Shown: positions 1 through 9,207 of the stretch, piece after piece
Position numbering within the stretch: the stretch's first letter is position 1
Layout: every line of letters starts with the position of its first letter
Assembly: GCA_913056495.1 (NCBI GenBank)
Contig: CAJXMO010000011.1
Location: 62,001 to 126,000, forward strand
Reading direction: 5' to 3'
Source: an uncultured Alteromonadaceae bacterium
GTDB lineage: Bacteria; Pseudomonadota; Gammaproteobacteria; Enterobacterales; Alteromonadaceae
DNA: 64,000 nucleotides
Position numbers and translations under genes: made by a program
The notes under the pieces: model-generated
What the model was told of the DNA's origin: nothing
Databases searched by the model: none
The model's input: the letters and a program-made list of their open reading frames with translations, nothing else

Positions 1-128
1 AGCGTTTGTTTGGCATTTCTTCTGCGTTATAGCTCATTTATGTAGCGCACTACACGGCAATCGCTATGCCTAGTATAAATACCAAAAAAACTGCTGCAAA
101 ATTGCACTCAAAAGATCAACAGACCCTA
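1..128. repeat. Possible dispersed intergenic repeat, cut by left edge
   Basis: This non-coding stretch reads like short dispersed repeats I recall from intergenic regions of Alteromonadales genomes: a segment near 20-60 resembling TTCTGCGTTATAGCTCATTT, then AAATACCAAAAAAACTGCTG, ending in a segment like AAAGATCAACAGACCCTAG. Only one copy is in the window, so repetition cannot be shown here. The rest of the gap up to the next gene (129-306) holds no gene that I can see. The call rests on memory and is weak. Confidence 0.3.
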
Positions 129-306
129 GTTAATCAAATATCAATAATCAAGCATATTTATTCGTTATGCCTTGATTGATAAGCTTATTTCGCTGATTTA
201 CTGCTTACCTGACCTTGAATAAGGTACTTGCTGGCCCCAAATAAGGCTAAATATATAGCCAGAATTAAACATTGCTAAACCCCGCCTTGATGTACAGGAG
301 ATAAAA

Positions 307-564
307 ATGAACCCAATTATTCAAACTTTAAAAGACTTAAATATTTCTGACGAAAAAATTGCAGAGTTATTCACCACTATTACGGAAAATCCGACTTTAG
401 CAATGAGCACTATCCAGTCATTGGGTTTACCACCTGAAAAATTGCAAGGATTAATGATGTTAGTGATGAGCAATCCGGCATTAATCAAAGAAGCTGTAGA
501 TGAATTAGGACTGGATTTTTCTAAAGTAGAAGCCGCAAAAGCAAAACTGGACGAAGAAGCTTAA
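307..564 (+). CDS. DUF2999 family small protein
   Basis: An 85-residue soluble protein of unknown function, predicted to be mostly helical. It matches the DUF2999 family of Vibrio, Shewanella and Alteromonas as I remember it: an N-terminal MNPIIQTLKDLNISDEKI, a central segment with LGLPPEKLQ, and a C-terminal DELGLDFSKVEAAKAKL. Length is normal for the family. The ATG is preceded by an AGGAG ribosome binding site at 296-300. There is no signal peptide, membrane segment or cysteine. A 103-nt gap separates it from the PilZ gene, so co-transcription is possible. No function is proposed. Confidence 0.85.
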   Translation: MNPIIQTLKDLNISDEKIAELFTTITENPTLAMSTIQSLGLPPEKLQGLMMLVMSNPALIKEAVDELGLDFSKVEAAKAKLDEEA

Positions 565-667
565 TTTATTGACTTTACGGGTCTCTTGCTTAAATATTTA
601 AACAGAGCAGCAGGTGACTCAATTTATACCTTGTTGATAATGCTAAAAAACTAAGCGGAGATACGTA

Positions 668-1348
668 TTGAGTTTATTGATGGATATCAAGCCGGGTTCA
701 CCAATGAGTGTGAGCTATTTGGATGTTAGTCACAGAATCCAGTCTGTTAAACTTATTTATGTTGGTTTAGTTGAAGATGAATACCTTATTTTAAGGTTTC
801 CCAATCAAAAAACACTGGTTAACAGTACAACTGGTCTGACGCCGGGTGCACATCTGACATTTCGCACTATGTTAGCAAAAGAAAGACTGCACATGCTGGA
901 CTTTAAAGCTTCATCTCTCGGTATATCTAAGCTGCGTGAGCCAGTGCTTCTGGTTCAGTATCCACAAAAGGTCAATCATAAACAACTTAGAGCACAACCT
1001 CGATTATCGGTTGAAGCCATGGCAAACCTGAAATTAACCGATAAAAACATTGAATTTCTGGCGTTAGTGTCAGATTTTTCGTTAACGGGCCTGAAATGTG
1101 AGTTTTATTTAACTGACGAGCAAGAGAACCTGTATAACAAGGAACAAATTGAGGGATTTGTTGAGCAGAAAGTATTAATTGATTTTGGTGTAAACGATGA
1201 TTTTGAATCTGACTTTCAGATTACTGGTGTCATTAAAAATGCTCGTTTACAGGATAAAATAATGTTTGGAATTCAATTTAATGAAGAGGAAGCGGACATG
1301 GTAAAAACCGTATTCGCTATTTTGTTAATGCGATTGCACGGACTATAA
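668..1348 (+). CDS. PilZ domain protein, YcgR-like c-di-GMP receptor
   Basis: A 226-residue cytoplasmic protein. The N-terminal half (about 1-105) resembles the YcgR-type beta-barrel found before PilZ domains. The C-terminal half carries the PilZ ligand motif: RAQPR (RxxxR) at about residues 114-118 and DFSLTG (D/NxSxxG) some 20 residues later. Proteins of this kind bind cyclic di-GMP and alter flagellar motility or envelope functions. The start is a TTG preceded by GGAG at 657-660; an ATG four codons on (680) is the alternative. No flagellar gene is nearby, so the target is unknown. An EAL-domain phosphodiesterase lies at 12215-14473. Confidence 0.85.
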   Translation: MSLLMDIKPGSPMSVSYLDVSHRIQSVKLIYVGLVEDEYLILRFPNQKTLVNSTTGLTPGAHLTFRTMLAKERLHMLDFKASSLGISKLREPVLLVQYPQKVNHKQLRAQPRLSVEAMANLKLTDKNIEFLALVSDFSLTGLKCEFYLTDEQENLYNKEQIEGFVEQKVLIDFGVNDDFESDFQITGVIKNARLQDKIMFGIQFNEEEADMVKTVFAILLMRLHGL

Positions 1349-1394
1349 ATACAGGCTACTGCTGTAGTTTACAGAATTGATTGGCTAAATAAAT

Positions 1395-1418
1395 AATACG
1401 GGGCAAACGCCCCGTATT
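1395..1418. terminator. Bidirectional terminator between pilZ and fructokinase genes
   Basis: A perfect 10-bp stem (AATACGGGGC with GCCCCGTATT) closes on the 4-nt loop AAAC. It lies between two convergent genes. AT-rich tracts flank both sides, so it can serve both strands. Confidence 0.8.
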
Positions 1419-1435
1419 GTCTTTATCTTAAAGGC

Positions 1436-2383
1436 TTAGTTAATTTGCTCACTGGTTGGTAAAGCAATAAAAGAACCCACCTGAGTCACTGTATAAGCAC
1501 CGCACTTGGCTGAAAAATTAACCGCTTGAATGACATTTTCAAATTCTGAAAGCCATTGGCTTAAGTCTCGGGTTGTTTTATTTTTAGCGGTTGCGTAATA
1601 CAAAAAACCACCGATGAACGAATCACCTGCCGCGGTTGTATCAACCGGTTTTACTTTTGGTGTAGGGTAAGTGCCTTTAAATTCAGGTGAGATAAATTCA
1701 ATCGGCTGGCTGCCGTCTGTCAATAATACTAAAGCGCCGTTTTCAACCCAGTTTTGAATGGTGCTTTCAACATTCGATTCACCGTATAAAACTTCAATTT
1801 CTTCACGGCTGGCCTTAATGATATCAGCTTGTCTGGCCATTAAATCAATTTTGGGGGCTGCACTATTGGGTTGCTGCCAGAATGCATGTCGGTAATTTAT
1901 GTCCAGACTGATTAATCCCTGAGTGGTTTTAATTTTATCAATCACGGCATTGGTAATGGCTTCTAATTCAGGACTGGCTACTGAGCCTGAACAGAAATGA
2001 AAAATACTTTGTTCACCATATAAATCAGCATCAAAATCAGCCAACTCAATATAGGTATGGGCCGCATTTTCTAAATAAAAATCAAAACTGCGTTCTTTAT
2101 CTTCATCAAACGAGACTAACGCCATGGCCGTTTTTTTACCTGCAGCGGTATTTAAGCAATCAATATTGACGTTAAACCGGTTTAACTCACTGCGTAAAAA
2201 GCGGGCGAACTGGTCTTCACCGACTTTGCCCACTAAACGACTATCGCCGCCTAGTTTAGCTACAGCCACTGCAACATTGGCAGGTGCACCGCCAGCACAG
2301 GCTTTGTATAAATTGTCTGTATTATTATCAGCCGAAACTGACATCATATCGATTATGGCTTCACCGACAGAGATAACTTTCAT
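1436..2383 (-). CDS. Fructokinase, PfkB/ribokinase family
   Basis: A 315-residue cytoplasmic sugar kinase that would phosphorylate fructose with ATP, giving fructose 6-phosphate. The sequence shows the PfkB fold: glycine-rich GGAPANVAVAVAKLGG at about residues 31-46 (signature 1) and DTTAAGDSFIGGF near residue 250 (signature 2, with the catalytic Asp in the GD pair). Length is typical. It lies 24 nt downstream of the sugar permease on the same strand and is divergent from a ROK regulator, forming a fructose uptake and phosphorylation unit. It could also serve fructose released by the sucrose enzymes at 16346 and 25861. Other PfkB substrates cannot be excluded from sequence alone. Confidence 0.88.
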   Translation of the reverse strand: MKVISVGEAIIDMMSVSADNNTDNLYKACAGGAPANVAVAVAKLGGDSRLVGKVGEDQFARFLRSELNRFNVNIDCLNTAAGKKTAMALVSFDEDKERSFDFYLENAAHTYIELADFDADLYGEQSIFHFCSGSVASPELEAITNAVIDKIKTTQGLISLDINYRHAFWQQPNSAAPKIDLMARQADIIKASREEIEVLYGESNVESTIQNWVENGALVLLTDGSQPIEFISPEFKGTYPTPKVKPVDTTAAGDSFIGGFLYYATAKNKTTRDLSQWLSEFENVIQAVNFSAKCGAYTVTQVGSFIALPTSEQIN

Positions 2384-2407
2384 ATAAATACCCTAAAATT
2401 TGAACGG

Positions 2408-3700
2408 TTAATAAACAGGTTTTGCATTTTTAGTTTGTGTTTTTAAATCGAACAGTCCGTAAGCTGCAACAATGACAAAACAAATTGCAGGCACGATAAA
2501 AGACACTCGAATGCCAAAATGATCAATAGCCCAGGCTTGCGCCATTGACATCACAGCACCGCCGACTATCGCCATGACTAAACCGGCAGCACCAAATTTT
2601 GTATCTGGCCCTAAATCTTTAAGTGCCAGCGCGTATATGGTTGGAAAAACTAAAGATAAGCAGGCCGAAATTAAGATAAGCGCAATCACGCCAGCCAAGT
2701 TGCTCGTCAAAAGCATAACTATGCACAACAGGGCCGCGCTGATTGTCATAATAAATAAGAGTTTGGCCGGGCGAATAAAACCCATCAACCAAGTCATGAT
2801 AAAACGGGATACCAGAAACAAGAGCATGCTGTATTGTAAAACCTGACCACCGGTTATTTCGTCAGTGCCAAGGGCGTGCATTGTATATTGAATGGTAAAT
2901 GTCCAAACACAGGTTTGAGCGCCTACATTAAAAAACTGAGCGATAACCCCGTACTTGTAGTGAGTGTTGTTTAACAGGCGTTTGAGTACCTGGGTGAAAA
3001 CAAAATGATGCTCAGATTCAGTTACTTGAGTATCAAATTTTGGCGCTCTGCTCATTGCAATTGCGAACCAGATGAGCACCAGTACGCAGGCCATACCCAC
3101 ATAGGGTGTCATAACGGCACTGAGCTCATTGCTAATAATGTGTTTTAATTCAGATTCTGACATTAAGCTTCGCTGCAGAGCATCCGCTTTGTCCAAATTA
3201 GGTAAAATCAGGGTTGCAGCTAAAAATACACCAAAATTAGTGCCAACCGGATTAAATGCTTGCGCGAGATTAAGTCTGCGGGTTGAAGTTGCGACTGAGC
3301 CCATATTCATGACATAAGGGTTGGCTGATGTTTCCAGAATTGATAAGCCACCAGCAAGAATAAAGAGTGCAGCTAAAAAATGGCTGTACACCATGCTTTG
3401 ACTGGCCGGATAAAATAAAAATGCACCGAGCGCAGCAAAACCCAGTCCGGTTAAAACGCCTGTTTTATAGCTAAAACGTTTATTGATCATTGCCGCCGGA
3501 ATTGCCAGACAAAAATATGCGCCATAATACGCAAACTGCACCAGCGCGGACTGGAGCGCCGACATACTAAATGTTTTGCTGAATACCTTAACCAAAGGAT
3601 CTGTCATATTGGCTGCTGTGCCCCAAGCCGCAAAACACAGTGTGAGCAGGATAAACTGAAAATACATATTTTTAGAAACTAATGCGGGGTTGTTTTTCAT
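2408..3700 (-). CDS. MFS sugar permease, FucP-like (probable fructose permease)
   Basis: About 430 residues with 12 predicted membrane helices. The order of motifs matches the FucP / glucose-galactose permease branch of the major facilitator superfamily: a first helix with FILLTLCFAAWGTAANMTD, LETSANPYV in the fifth helix region, and LNLAQAFNPVGTNFG after it. The family imports sugars with protons. Fructose is inferred from the adjacent fructokinase and ROK regulator. I use the ATG at 3700; a GTG at 3709 would add three residues, and neither has a strong ribosome binding site. The operator-like palindrome at 3762-3788 lies about 60 nt upstream. Confidence 0.85.
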   Translation of the reverse strand: MKNNPALVSKNMYFQFILLTLCFAAWGTAANMTDPLVKVFSKTFSMSALQSALVQFAYYGAYFCLAIPAAMINKRFSYKTGVLTGLGFAALGAFLFYPASQSMVYSHFLAALFILAGGLSILETSANPYVMNMGSVATSTRRLNLAQAFNPVGTNFGVFLAATLILPNLDKADALQRSLMSESELKHIISNELSAVMTPYVGMACVLVLIWFAIAMSRAPKFDTQVTESEHHFVFTQVLKRLLNNTHYKYGVIAQFFNVGAQTCVWTFTIQYTMHALGTDEITGGQVLQYSMLLFLVSRFIMTWLMGFIRPAKLLFIMTISAALLCIVMLLTSNLAGVIALILISACLSLVFPTIYALALKDLGPDTKFGAAGLVMAIVGGAVMSMAQAWAIDHFGIRVSFIVPAICFVIVAAYGLFDLKTQTKNAKPVY

Positions 3701-3761
3701 CTTTATCACGTTTCATTTACATCTGAATGGGCCGGATTTAACCATTCTTCAAGTAGCTTGT

Positions 3762-3788
3762 CAATTAATCAATTAAGTTGATTAATTG
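3762..3788. promoter_or_regulatory. Operator-like palindrome, probable ROK regulator site
   Basis: Perfect inverted repeat: CAATTAATCAA (3762-3772), 5-nt spacer TTAAG, TTGATTAATTG (3778-3788). It lies between the divergent permease/fructokinase genes and the ROK regulator gene, where a shared operator is expected. AT-rich palindromes of this size are typical for ROK/NagC-type repressors. Assignment to the adjacent regulator is inference. Confidence 0.7.
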
Positions 3789-3902
3789 TTTTTTAAGCGT
3801 AAATGAATCGACTCTGCATCAAGGTTATTTGTATGTCAGGCGTCAAATAATTGTTTGAAAAAGATATTTCATGTATTTTTATTTATTGAGTTTAAATAAT
3901 GA

Positions 3903-5099
3903 ATGATCTGTATGGCTGAGCAAAATAAATCCGATAAATCTACAAGCATGGGCAGAGAGGGTCGTAATCAGTCCGGTTTGCGGGATTATAATGTGCGTAA
4001 AATCTTATCCCTTATCCGTAAAAATGGGTCATTACCCAAGGCAAAAATAGCCAAATCAACTGGGCTTTCAGCACAAGCGGTAACCGTGATCACCAACGAA
4101 CTGCTCGAAGACGCTTTAATTACTAAAATGGTAGCCAAAAAAGGTAAAGTGGGTAAACCGATTGAGCCTTTAACGATTAATCCGGACGGTGCTTTTAGTA
4201 TAGGTTTAAAAGTTGACCGGCGTAATTTTGAACTGACACTAATTGATTTTAGCGGGCATGTTAGGGCCAGTTTAAGTGAAAATTGTGCTTATCCAACAGT
4301 TGCTGCCATGTTGTCTTTTGTCAAAAGAGCCAGCTCTGCAATTACGATGAGTTTATCGGATGAGCTTAAATCACGGGTAAAAGGTCTTGGTGTGGCAACG
4401 CCTTATCAAATTTGGCACTGGGCCGAAGAAGCGGGCGCGCCTCAGTCTGTAATGCTTGAGTGGCAGGATTTTGATTTTGAAAAGAAACTCACAGAGCAAC
4501 TCAATTTACCTGTGTATTTGTCCAATGATGATTCAGCTGCCTGTAGTGCTGAACTGTGTTTTGGTGATGCTCAGCAGTATCGTCATTTTTTGTATATGCA
4601 TATAGGTCCCTTTATTGGTGGCGGGGTCGTTTTGGATGGCCGTTTGTTTGGTGGTAAGTCAGGTAATGCAGGCGCCATTGGCTCACTGCCGCTTGGATTA
4701 AAGCGGACGAATGGCGGACAGCTTATTACGCAGGCCTCGCTCTATTTACTCGAAAATAAGCTTAAACAAGCAGGTATCAGTACTGAGCGATTATATTATG
4801 CCAATGCCAGCTGGCAGGGATTTGACGATATACTATCAGACTGGATAGCGCAGGTATCAGAGGCGTTAGCTTATGCTGCATTAAATGCGACTGCTATTTT
4901 GGATTTGCAGGCTATTATTATCGACGGCCAGCTTCCTCAGCCGGTTAAGCAAACCCTTGTTGAACAGACTCAACAAATATATCAACAGGCCGATACGCGC
5001 GGTTTAACCGGAATTGAATTTTGTGCCGGTACTTTAGGGTATCAGGCTCAGACAATTGGCAGTGCAAATTTGCCGTTATTAGCCAGATATTATGATTAA
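3903..5099 (+). CDS. ROK family transcriptional regulator
   Basis: A 398-residue regulator. A winged helix-turn-helix occupies about residues 26-95 (a segment like IRKNGSLPKAKIAKSTGLS, then TVITNELLEDALI), followed by a ROK sugar-binding domain. The ROK domain shows a glycine-rich IGGGVVLDGRLFGG and GNAGAIGSLPLG. The cysteine cluster of the classical ROK zinc motif is not evident in its usual form. The protein probably represses the divergent permease and fructokinase genes until fructose is present, acting at the 3762-3788 palindrome. The first ATG is at 3903; an ATG at 3912 is possible. The N-terminal 25 residues are polar and poorly conserved-looking. Confidence 0.85.
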   Translation: MICMAEQNKSDKSTSMGREGRNQSGLRDYNVRKILSLIRKNGSLPKAKIAKSTGLSAQAVTVITNELLEDALITKMVAKKGKVGKPIEPLTINPDGAFSIGLKVDRRNFELTLIDFSGHVRASLSENCAYPTVAAMLSFVKRASSAITMSLSDELKSRVKGLGVATPYQIWHWAEEAGAPQSVMLEWQDFDFEKKLTEQLNLPVYLSNDDSAACSAELCFGDAQQYRHFLYMHIGPFIGGGVVLDGRLFGGKSGNAGAIGSLPLGLKRTNGGQLITQASLYLLENKLKQAGISTERLYYANASWQGFDDILSDWIAQVSEALAYAALNATAILDLQAIIIDGQLPQPVKQTLVEQTQQIYQQADTRGLTGIEFCAGTLGYQAQTIGSANLPLLARYYD

Positions 5100-5125
5100 T
5101 AAAATAAGTTGATTTATTTGGGTTC

Positions 5126-6004
5126 TTATTTCGTTTTGCTTATTAAAGTTTGCTGATAGAGCTGTTGGTATTCCGCTTGTGAAGCGTTAGATAACCAGGC
5201 TGATAGCGCACTTTGGTAGCCGGGTGTGCTGATTAGTTTTTCGATTGCGATATCAACCGACTCAATCACTTTTTTACCCCAAGGAGATTTGGTACAAGCG
5301 GTATAACCTAATAAATATTGTGGCGCTTCATTAATTTTCAGGTAAACCAGCTCTTCATCGGATGGCTGACTAAATTCCTGTTGGTAAACATAATCAACAA
5401 TCAGAGGATATTCAATAAAATAATCAATTCGGTTATTTATCAACATTTTTATTAAACGGTTGGCCTGAGCTGTGCTGAAACTGATGTTGCTTGTATTTTG
5501 TTTAATTAACTTGTCTATTTCCAAGCCGTAAGAACGAAGCGATTCTACTTGTCCAACCCAATTATTATTTAAGAGGAGCTTGTTTAGATCGTAGCTTTTG
5601 GGAGATCCCAGTTTAACCCAATCACTTTTTCGAATAATCACAGCGTGCGGCAAAATCAAATTATTTGCCCGTGAAAAATAGGCAAAGGTTTCACGTTCTT
5701 TTGTTTTATAAGCCGAAATATTACATAGTGGCTCTCCTGACTGCATCGTTTTGTAAATACGTGACCAGTTCATCACGACTTTGTGATGTTGATAGTCTGG
5801 CATTTCCCTGATGATCAGAGCCCATAACTTATCTAACTGGCCCTGTCCGGCATTTTGACCTTTGCTAATCATAAATGGTGGCCAGTCAGATTGATTCCAA
5901 TTAATTTGCTTATCTGAGTTATTGGCCTGAGCTTGATGTATAAAGAGTGAAACTAAAATGAAGAATACTGAGCACTTAATCATTATCATTGATTTGAGCC
6001 ACAT
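5126..6004 (-). CDS. Periplasmic solute-binding protein, family 3-like
   Basis: A 292-residue exported protein with a signal peptide (hydrophobic core in MIKCSVFFILVSLFIHQAQA, cleavage near residue 27). The mature part resembles family 3 extracellular solute-binding proteins: INWNQSDWPPFMI near the start and WGKKVIESVDIAIEKLI near the end. Many stand-alone members of this branch in Alteromonadales have no ABC permease partner, and none is present here. The ligand and role are unknown. The start at 6004 has AGGTAGG just upstream; an ATG at residue 6 would also leave a good signal peptide. It is convergent with the ROK gene. Confidence 0.75.
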   Translation of the reverse strand: MWLKSMIMIKCSVFFILVSLFIHQAQANNSDKQINWNQSDWPPFMISKGQNAGQGQLDKLWALIIREMPDYQHHKVVMNWSRIYKTMQSGEPLCNISAYKTKERETFAYFSRANNLILPHAVIIRKSDWVKLGSPKSYDLNKLLLNNNWVGQVESLRSYGLEIDKLIKQNTSNISFSTAQANRLIKMLINNRIDYFIEYPLIVDYVYQQEFSQPSDEELVYLKINEAPQYLLGYTACTKSPWGKKVIESVDIAIEKLISTPGYQSALSAWLSNASQAEYQQLYQQTLISKTK

Positions 6005-6076
6005 AACCTACCTGCCAGCTAATGAGCTAATGAGCAGAGTATAGTTTGCCCTGTTCGAAGACGAAAGTGAAGCAGC

Positions 6077-7633
6077 TCAGAGTTTATCTAAATTCAGTAA
6101 GTAATGATTTGCCTGAGCTAAAATGCTGTGTTTTTCTGCTTCATCTTTTTTGTCGAACTGACGGTACATCATCGCCATTCTTGGATTCTGCTCAAACCGC
6201 TTTCGGTTTATGTCCAGAAAATGCCAATATAAACTATTAAACGGGCAAGCTTTTTCACCTGATTTTTGGCTTTTATCATAATGACAGCTTTGGCAGTAGT
6301 CACTCATTTTATCAATATAATTGGCGCTGGCTGCATAAGGTTTGGTTGCGATTAATCCACCGTCTGCAAATTGTGACATCCCCCGGGTATTGGGCATTTC
6401 AACCCATTCAATTGCATCTATATAAACCCCTAAATACCAGTCATCAACCTGCTTGGGTTCTATACCTGAGATTAAACAAAAATTTCCAATTACCATCAAC
6501 CGCTGAATGTGGTGAGCATAAGCTGTGTTAAGTGACTGAGTTAAGCACTGCTTCATGCAGTTCATTTGTGTTTGTCCGTTCCAGAAATAAGCGGGCAAAT
6601 CACGTTTAGCATCTAATTGGTTTAGATCTGCGTATTGCGGCATATTAGCCCAGTAAATCCCTCGGACAAATTCGCGCCACCCCAGAATCTGTCGAACAAA
6701 GCCTTCAATTTGCGCGATATCAATTTGCTCATTTTGCTGATAAGTTTCAATTGCTTTATCGATCACCTGCCTTGGATGAAGCATTTTACTATTGAGTGCA
6801 AAAGACAGGCGCGAATGGTACAAGCTCCATTGATGCGGGCTATTTTCTGTCATTGCATCTTGAAACTGACCAAAATGTGGTAAACAAAACTGGCAAAAAT
6901 GCGCTAATAATTCGAGTGCTTGTTTGCGATTAACCGGCCAATAAAGTGGGTTTTCAATATTACCAAAATGCTTAATTTGATGACGTTCAATCCGGTTTAA
7001 AATATCTTCGACCGGATTAACAAAACATTTGGGTTCAGGGATGTGCTTTAAATCCGCTAATTTTAGCTTATTCCGGTTGGCAGCGTCATAGTTCCACTTG
7101 CCACCTTTGGGTTTTGCATTGTCCATTAAGATATTGTGTTGCTTTCGCATTTTGCGATAAAAAACTTCCATTTTTAAGGGTTTATTACGGATGAAATGCT
7201 GATCTATTGCATTAAAGTCTAATAAAAAATGCTCTGTTTCAAATATCTGGCTGTTGATTTTTATGTTATGACAGTACCGATTAAGCTGCTTTGCAAGGCG
7301 AAATTCATCCGGTCTTTGATACTCAAACGCTTGAATTTGGTATTTATCGATTAGATGATTTAGAAGTTCCGTCAGGTTGTCAAAATCCTTCGTATCATCC
7401 AAATTTAAGTACAGCAAATGAAAACCTGAATTAATGAGTGCATTGGCAAAGTTTTCCATGGCCGCAAAAAAAGCGGTTATTTTTTGAATATGATGACAGA
7501 CATATTCGCTTTCCTGATGCAGTTCGGCAATGACATATAAGGTATCGTTTGTCTTTTCCTGATACCAAGTGTGACGGGCGTTAAGCTGATCTCCTAAAAT
7601 GAGTCTCAGCTTTTTATAGTGTTTATTGAGCAT
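6077..7633 (-). CDS. Fe-S (6-4)-type photolyase / bacterial cryptochrome (PhrB, CryPro group)
   Basis: A flavoprotein of about 518 residues from the deoxyribodipyrimidine photolyase-related family. The start LRLILGDQLN is typical of the group. Four cysteines fit the [4Fe-4S] ligands of Agrobacterium PhrB: Cys359 (NCMKQC), Cys447 and Cys450 (YCQSCHY), and Cys463 (ACPFN). Their spacings of 88, 3 and 13 residues equal those I recall for PhrB (350, 438, 441, 454). Members repair (6-4) photoproducts using blue light. I chose the ATG at 7633 because AAAAGG lies upstream and the family motif begins at once; a GTG at 7684 would add 17 residues that overlap the DUF2256 remnant. Last gene of the light operon. 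Confidence 0.88.
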   Translation of the reverse strand: MLNKHYKKLRLILGDQLNARHTWYQEKTNDTLYVIAELHQESEYVCHHIQKITAFFAAMENFANALINSGFHLLYLNLDDTKDFDNLTELLNHLIDKYQIQAFEYQRPDEFRLAKQLNRYCHNIKINSQIFETEHFLLDFNAIDQHFIRNKPLKMEVFYRKMRKQHNILMDNAKPKGGKWNYDAANRNKLKLADLKHIPEPKCFVNPVEDILNRIERHQIKHFGNIENPLYWPVNRKQALELLAHFCQFCLPHFGQFQDAMTENSPHQWSLYHSRLSFALNSKMLHPRQVIDKAIETYQQNEQIDIAQIEGFVRQILGWREFVRGIYWANMPQYADLNQLDAKRDLPAYFWNGQTQMNCMKQCLTQSLNTAYAHHIQRLMVIGNFCLISGIEPKQVDDWYLGVYIDAIEWVEMPNTRGMSQFADGGLIATKPYAASANYIDKMSDYCQSCHYDKSQKSGEKACPFNSLYWHFLDINRKRFEQNPRMAMMYRQFDKKDEAEKHSILAQANHYLLNLDKL

Positions 7634-7634
7634 T

Positions 7635-7754
7635 CTATTTGACCTTTTTATTACGTTGACAGGCTTTTGAACAGTAAATGACACTTTGCCAATTTAATTG
7701 CCATTTTTTACGCCAGTCATATTTTTGATGCTAAAAAGCTTTTTTATGTGTCAT
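7635..7754 (-). pseudogene. DUF2256 zinc-ribbon-like gene, broken (in-frame TAG, first CxxC lost)
   Basis: One continuous frame of 40 codons. It starts ATG ACA CAT AAA AAA GCT TTT, hits TAG at 7733-7731, then continues as HQKYDWRKKWQLNWQSVIYC and SKACQRNKKVK before a TAG at 7637-7635. The second part is the hallmark of DUF2256 (WRKKW, YCxxxC). The family normally begins with a short Lys-rich leader followed by LPxKxCxxC; here the leader is present but about ten residues with the first CxxC are missing and a stop stands in their place. The ATG overlaps the stop region of the upstream cryptochrome gene, as expected for a coupled operon gene. DUF2256 genes often sit beside cryptochrome/photolyase genes. 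I read this as a decayed gene; a sequencing error is less likely because both a deletion and a stop are needed. Confidence 0.75.
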
Positions 7755-9207
7755 CTTTTGCTGGCCTTGAGTCGAGTTGAGCTGTGTGAGTTGCCAGAAT
7801 TCTTGATTTGTCCTGGCGTACTTCTGGTTTTTTCCGCCAGTTCCAGAGTCTGTCTCTGGCCGCTTTTGCTGATGTTTCAATATCCACAATCGGCTCTGGG
7901 TAGATATTTTTATTCAAGCCATACATTTGTTTTTCCATTGGTGTGAGTTTCCAAGGTTCAAATATCAAAGGTGCTGGTATACAGGCTAGTTCAGGTACCC
8001 ATTTTTTAATAAAATCGCCATTTTCATCCTGTTCCTGAGCTTGCTTATCCGGATTATAGATGCGTATTGTATTGATGCCGGTTACGCCAGCTTGCATTTG
8101 AAACTGAGGGTAATGAATGCCGGGGTCAAAATCTAAAAACAGACGAGCCAGATGGTGAACGCCCAATCGCCAGTCAATGTTTAGGTGATGGGTTAAAAAA
8201 CTAACCAACATGGCGCGCATTCTAAAATTTAAGTATCCGGTTTCAATCAAGCAGCGCATACAGGCATCCACCAGAGGGTATCCTGTTTGACCAGTTTGCC
8301 ATGCGTTTAGCCATTGCTGATTATTTTGATAAGGGAAATGTTTGTAACCTGCATTCAACGGCTCAGTTTGCATCCGGGTTTCAGACTCGAATTTTTGGAT
8401 AAAGTGGCAATGCCAGTGCAGTCTGGAACTCAGCGCACTAAGTGACCGTTGCCAGCCTGGTGTTTTCCAGTGCGTTAATAAATCCTGATAGACTTCGCGT
8501 AAACTCATATTGCCCCAGGCTAAGTAGGGTGATATTCGACTACAAGCCTGACGACTGGCGAGCGGTTTTGAAATTGATTTAAAATAATTCTGTCCGCGCT
8601 GATGATAAAAACTTTGCAGCACACGCCAGCCCGTTGAAGGCCCACCAGTTTGCATTCTGGGATGTTTTATTTGCCAGCTTTGAGGGGGCGTAAATGGCTG
8701 AGCTGAAGCAAACTCACAAGTCATTAAGTTGGAGAGTTTTATCTGAGGGATGGGGGCGCGCATTACGGCTCGCCAGTGTTTATCCCAGTTTTGTCTGTGT
8801 TTTAAACCTCTGACGACAGCACCATTAGGACTTTCATGCCAGCTTATTTGGTTTGCCCGGCACCAGTTTTTAATTTGTTTATCTCTTTCAAAAGTCAGTT
8901 GCAGTCCGATTTCCTGATGACTGAATATTTGCTTAATGGGCATGGTTTGGTGAATCTGTTTTAAACACGCGAGTGCGTTGCCTTGCAATATGATGAGTCT
9001 ATTGCCGCTTGCCGTAAGTTGATGATTTAAATCTGTCAGGGATTGCCAGATAAAACGCCAATGGCGAATATCATAATGTGGATCCTGTATCAGCTCCGGC
9101 TCAAATATATAGATGAGCAAAGTCGGCTTTTGTGACTGGATTGCGTTATATAAAGGCTGATGATCTGTGAGTCTGAGATCGCGCTTAAACCAGACAACAT
9201 TAATCAT
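7744..9207 (-). CDS. Cryptochrome / photolyase family flavoprotein
   Basis: A 487-residue photolyase-superfamily protein. The N-terminal antenna domain starts [18 protein letters not shown]. The C-terminal FAD-binding domain shows [27 protein letters not shown], a segment near 320 with [18 protein letters not shown], and a run around residues 335-385 with NIDWR and [15 protein letters not shown]. The last feature, with [17 protein letters not shown], differs from CRY-DASH and from class I CPD photolyases and fits a separate marine bacterial branch. It may repair DNA, act as a blue-light sensor, or both. Its start overlaps the end of the CRY-DASH gene by 8 nt, indicating coupled translation. 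Confidence 0.85.
   Translation of the reverse strand: MINVVWFKRDLRLTDHQPLYNAIQSQKPTLLIYIFEPELIQDPHYDIRHWRFIWQSLTDLNHQLTASGNRLIILQGNALACLKQIHQTMPIKQIFSHQEIGLQLTFERDKQIKNWCRANQISWHESPNGAVVRGLKHRQNWDKHWRAVMRAPIPQIKLSNLMTCEFASAQPFTPPQSWQIKHPRMQTGGPSTGWRVLQSFYHQRGQNYFKSISKPLASRQACSRISPYLAWGNMSLREVYQDLLTHWKTPGWQRSLSALSSRLHWHCHFIQKFESETRMQTEPLNAGYKHFPYQNNQQWLNAWQTGQTGYPLVDACMRCLIETGYLNFRMRAMLVSFLTHHLNIDWRLGVHHLARLFLDFDPGIHYPQFQMQAGVTGINTIRIYNPDKQAQEQDENGDFIKKWVPELACIPAPLIFEPWKLTPMEKQMYGLNKNIYPEPIVDIETSAKAARDRLWNWRKKPEVRQDKSRILATHTAQLDSRPAKDDT

Noticed and set aside
7634-7684. GTG start at 7684 for the Fe-S photolyase
   Set aside because: The extra 17 residues overlap the DUF2256 remnant in another frame, and the ATG at 7633 has a better ribosome binding site.
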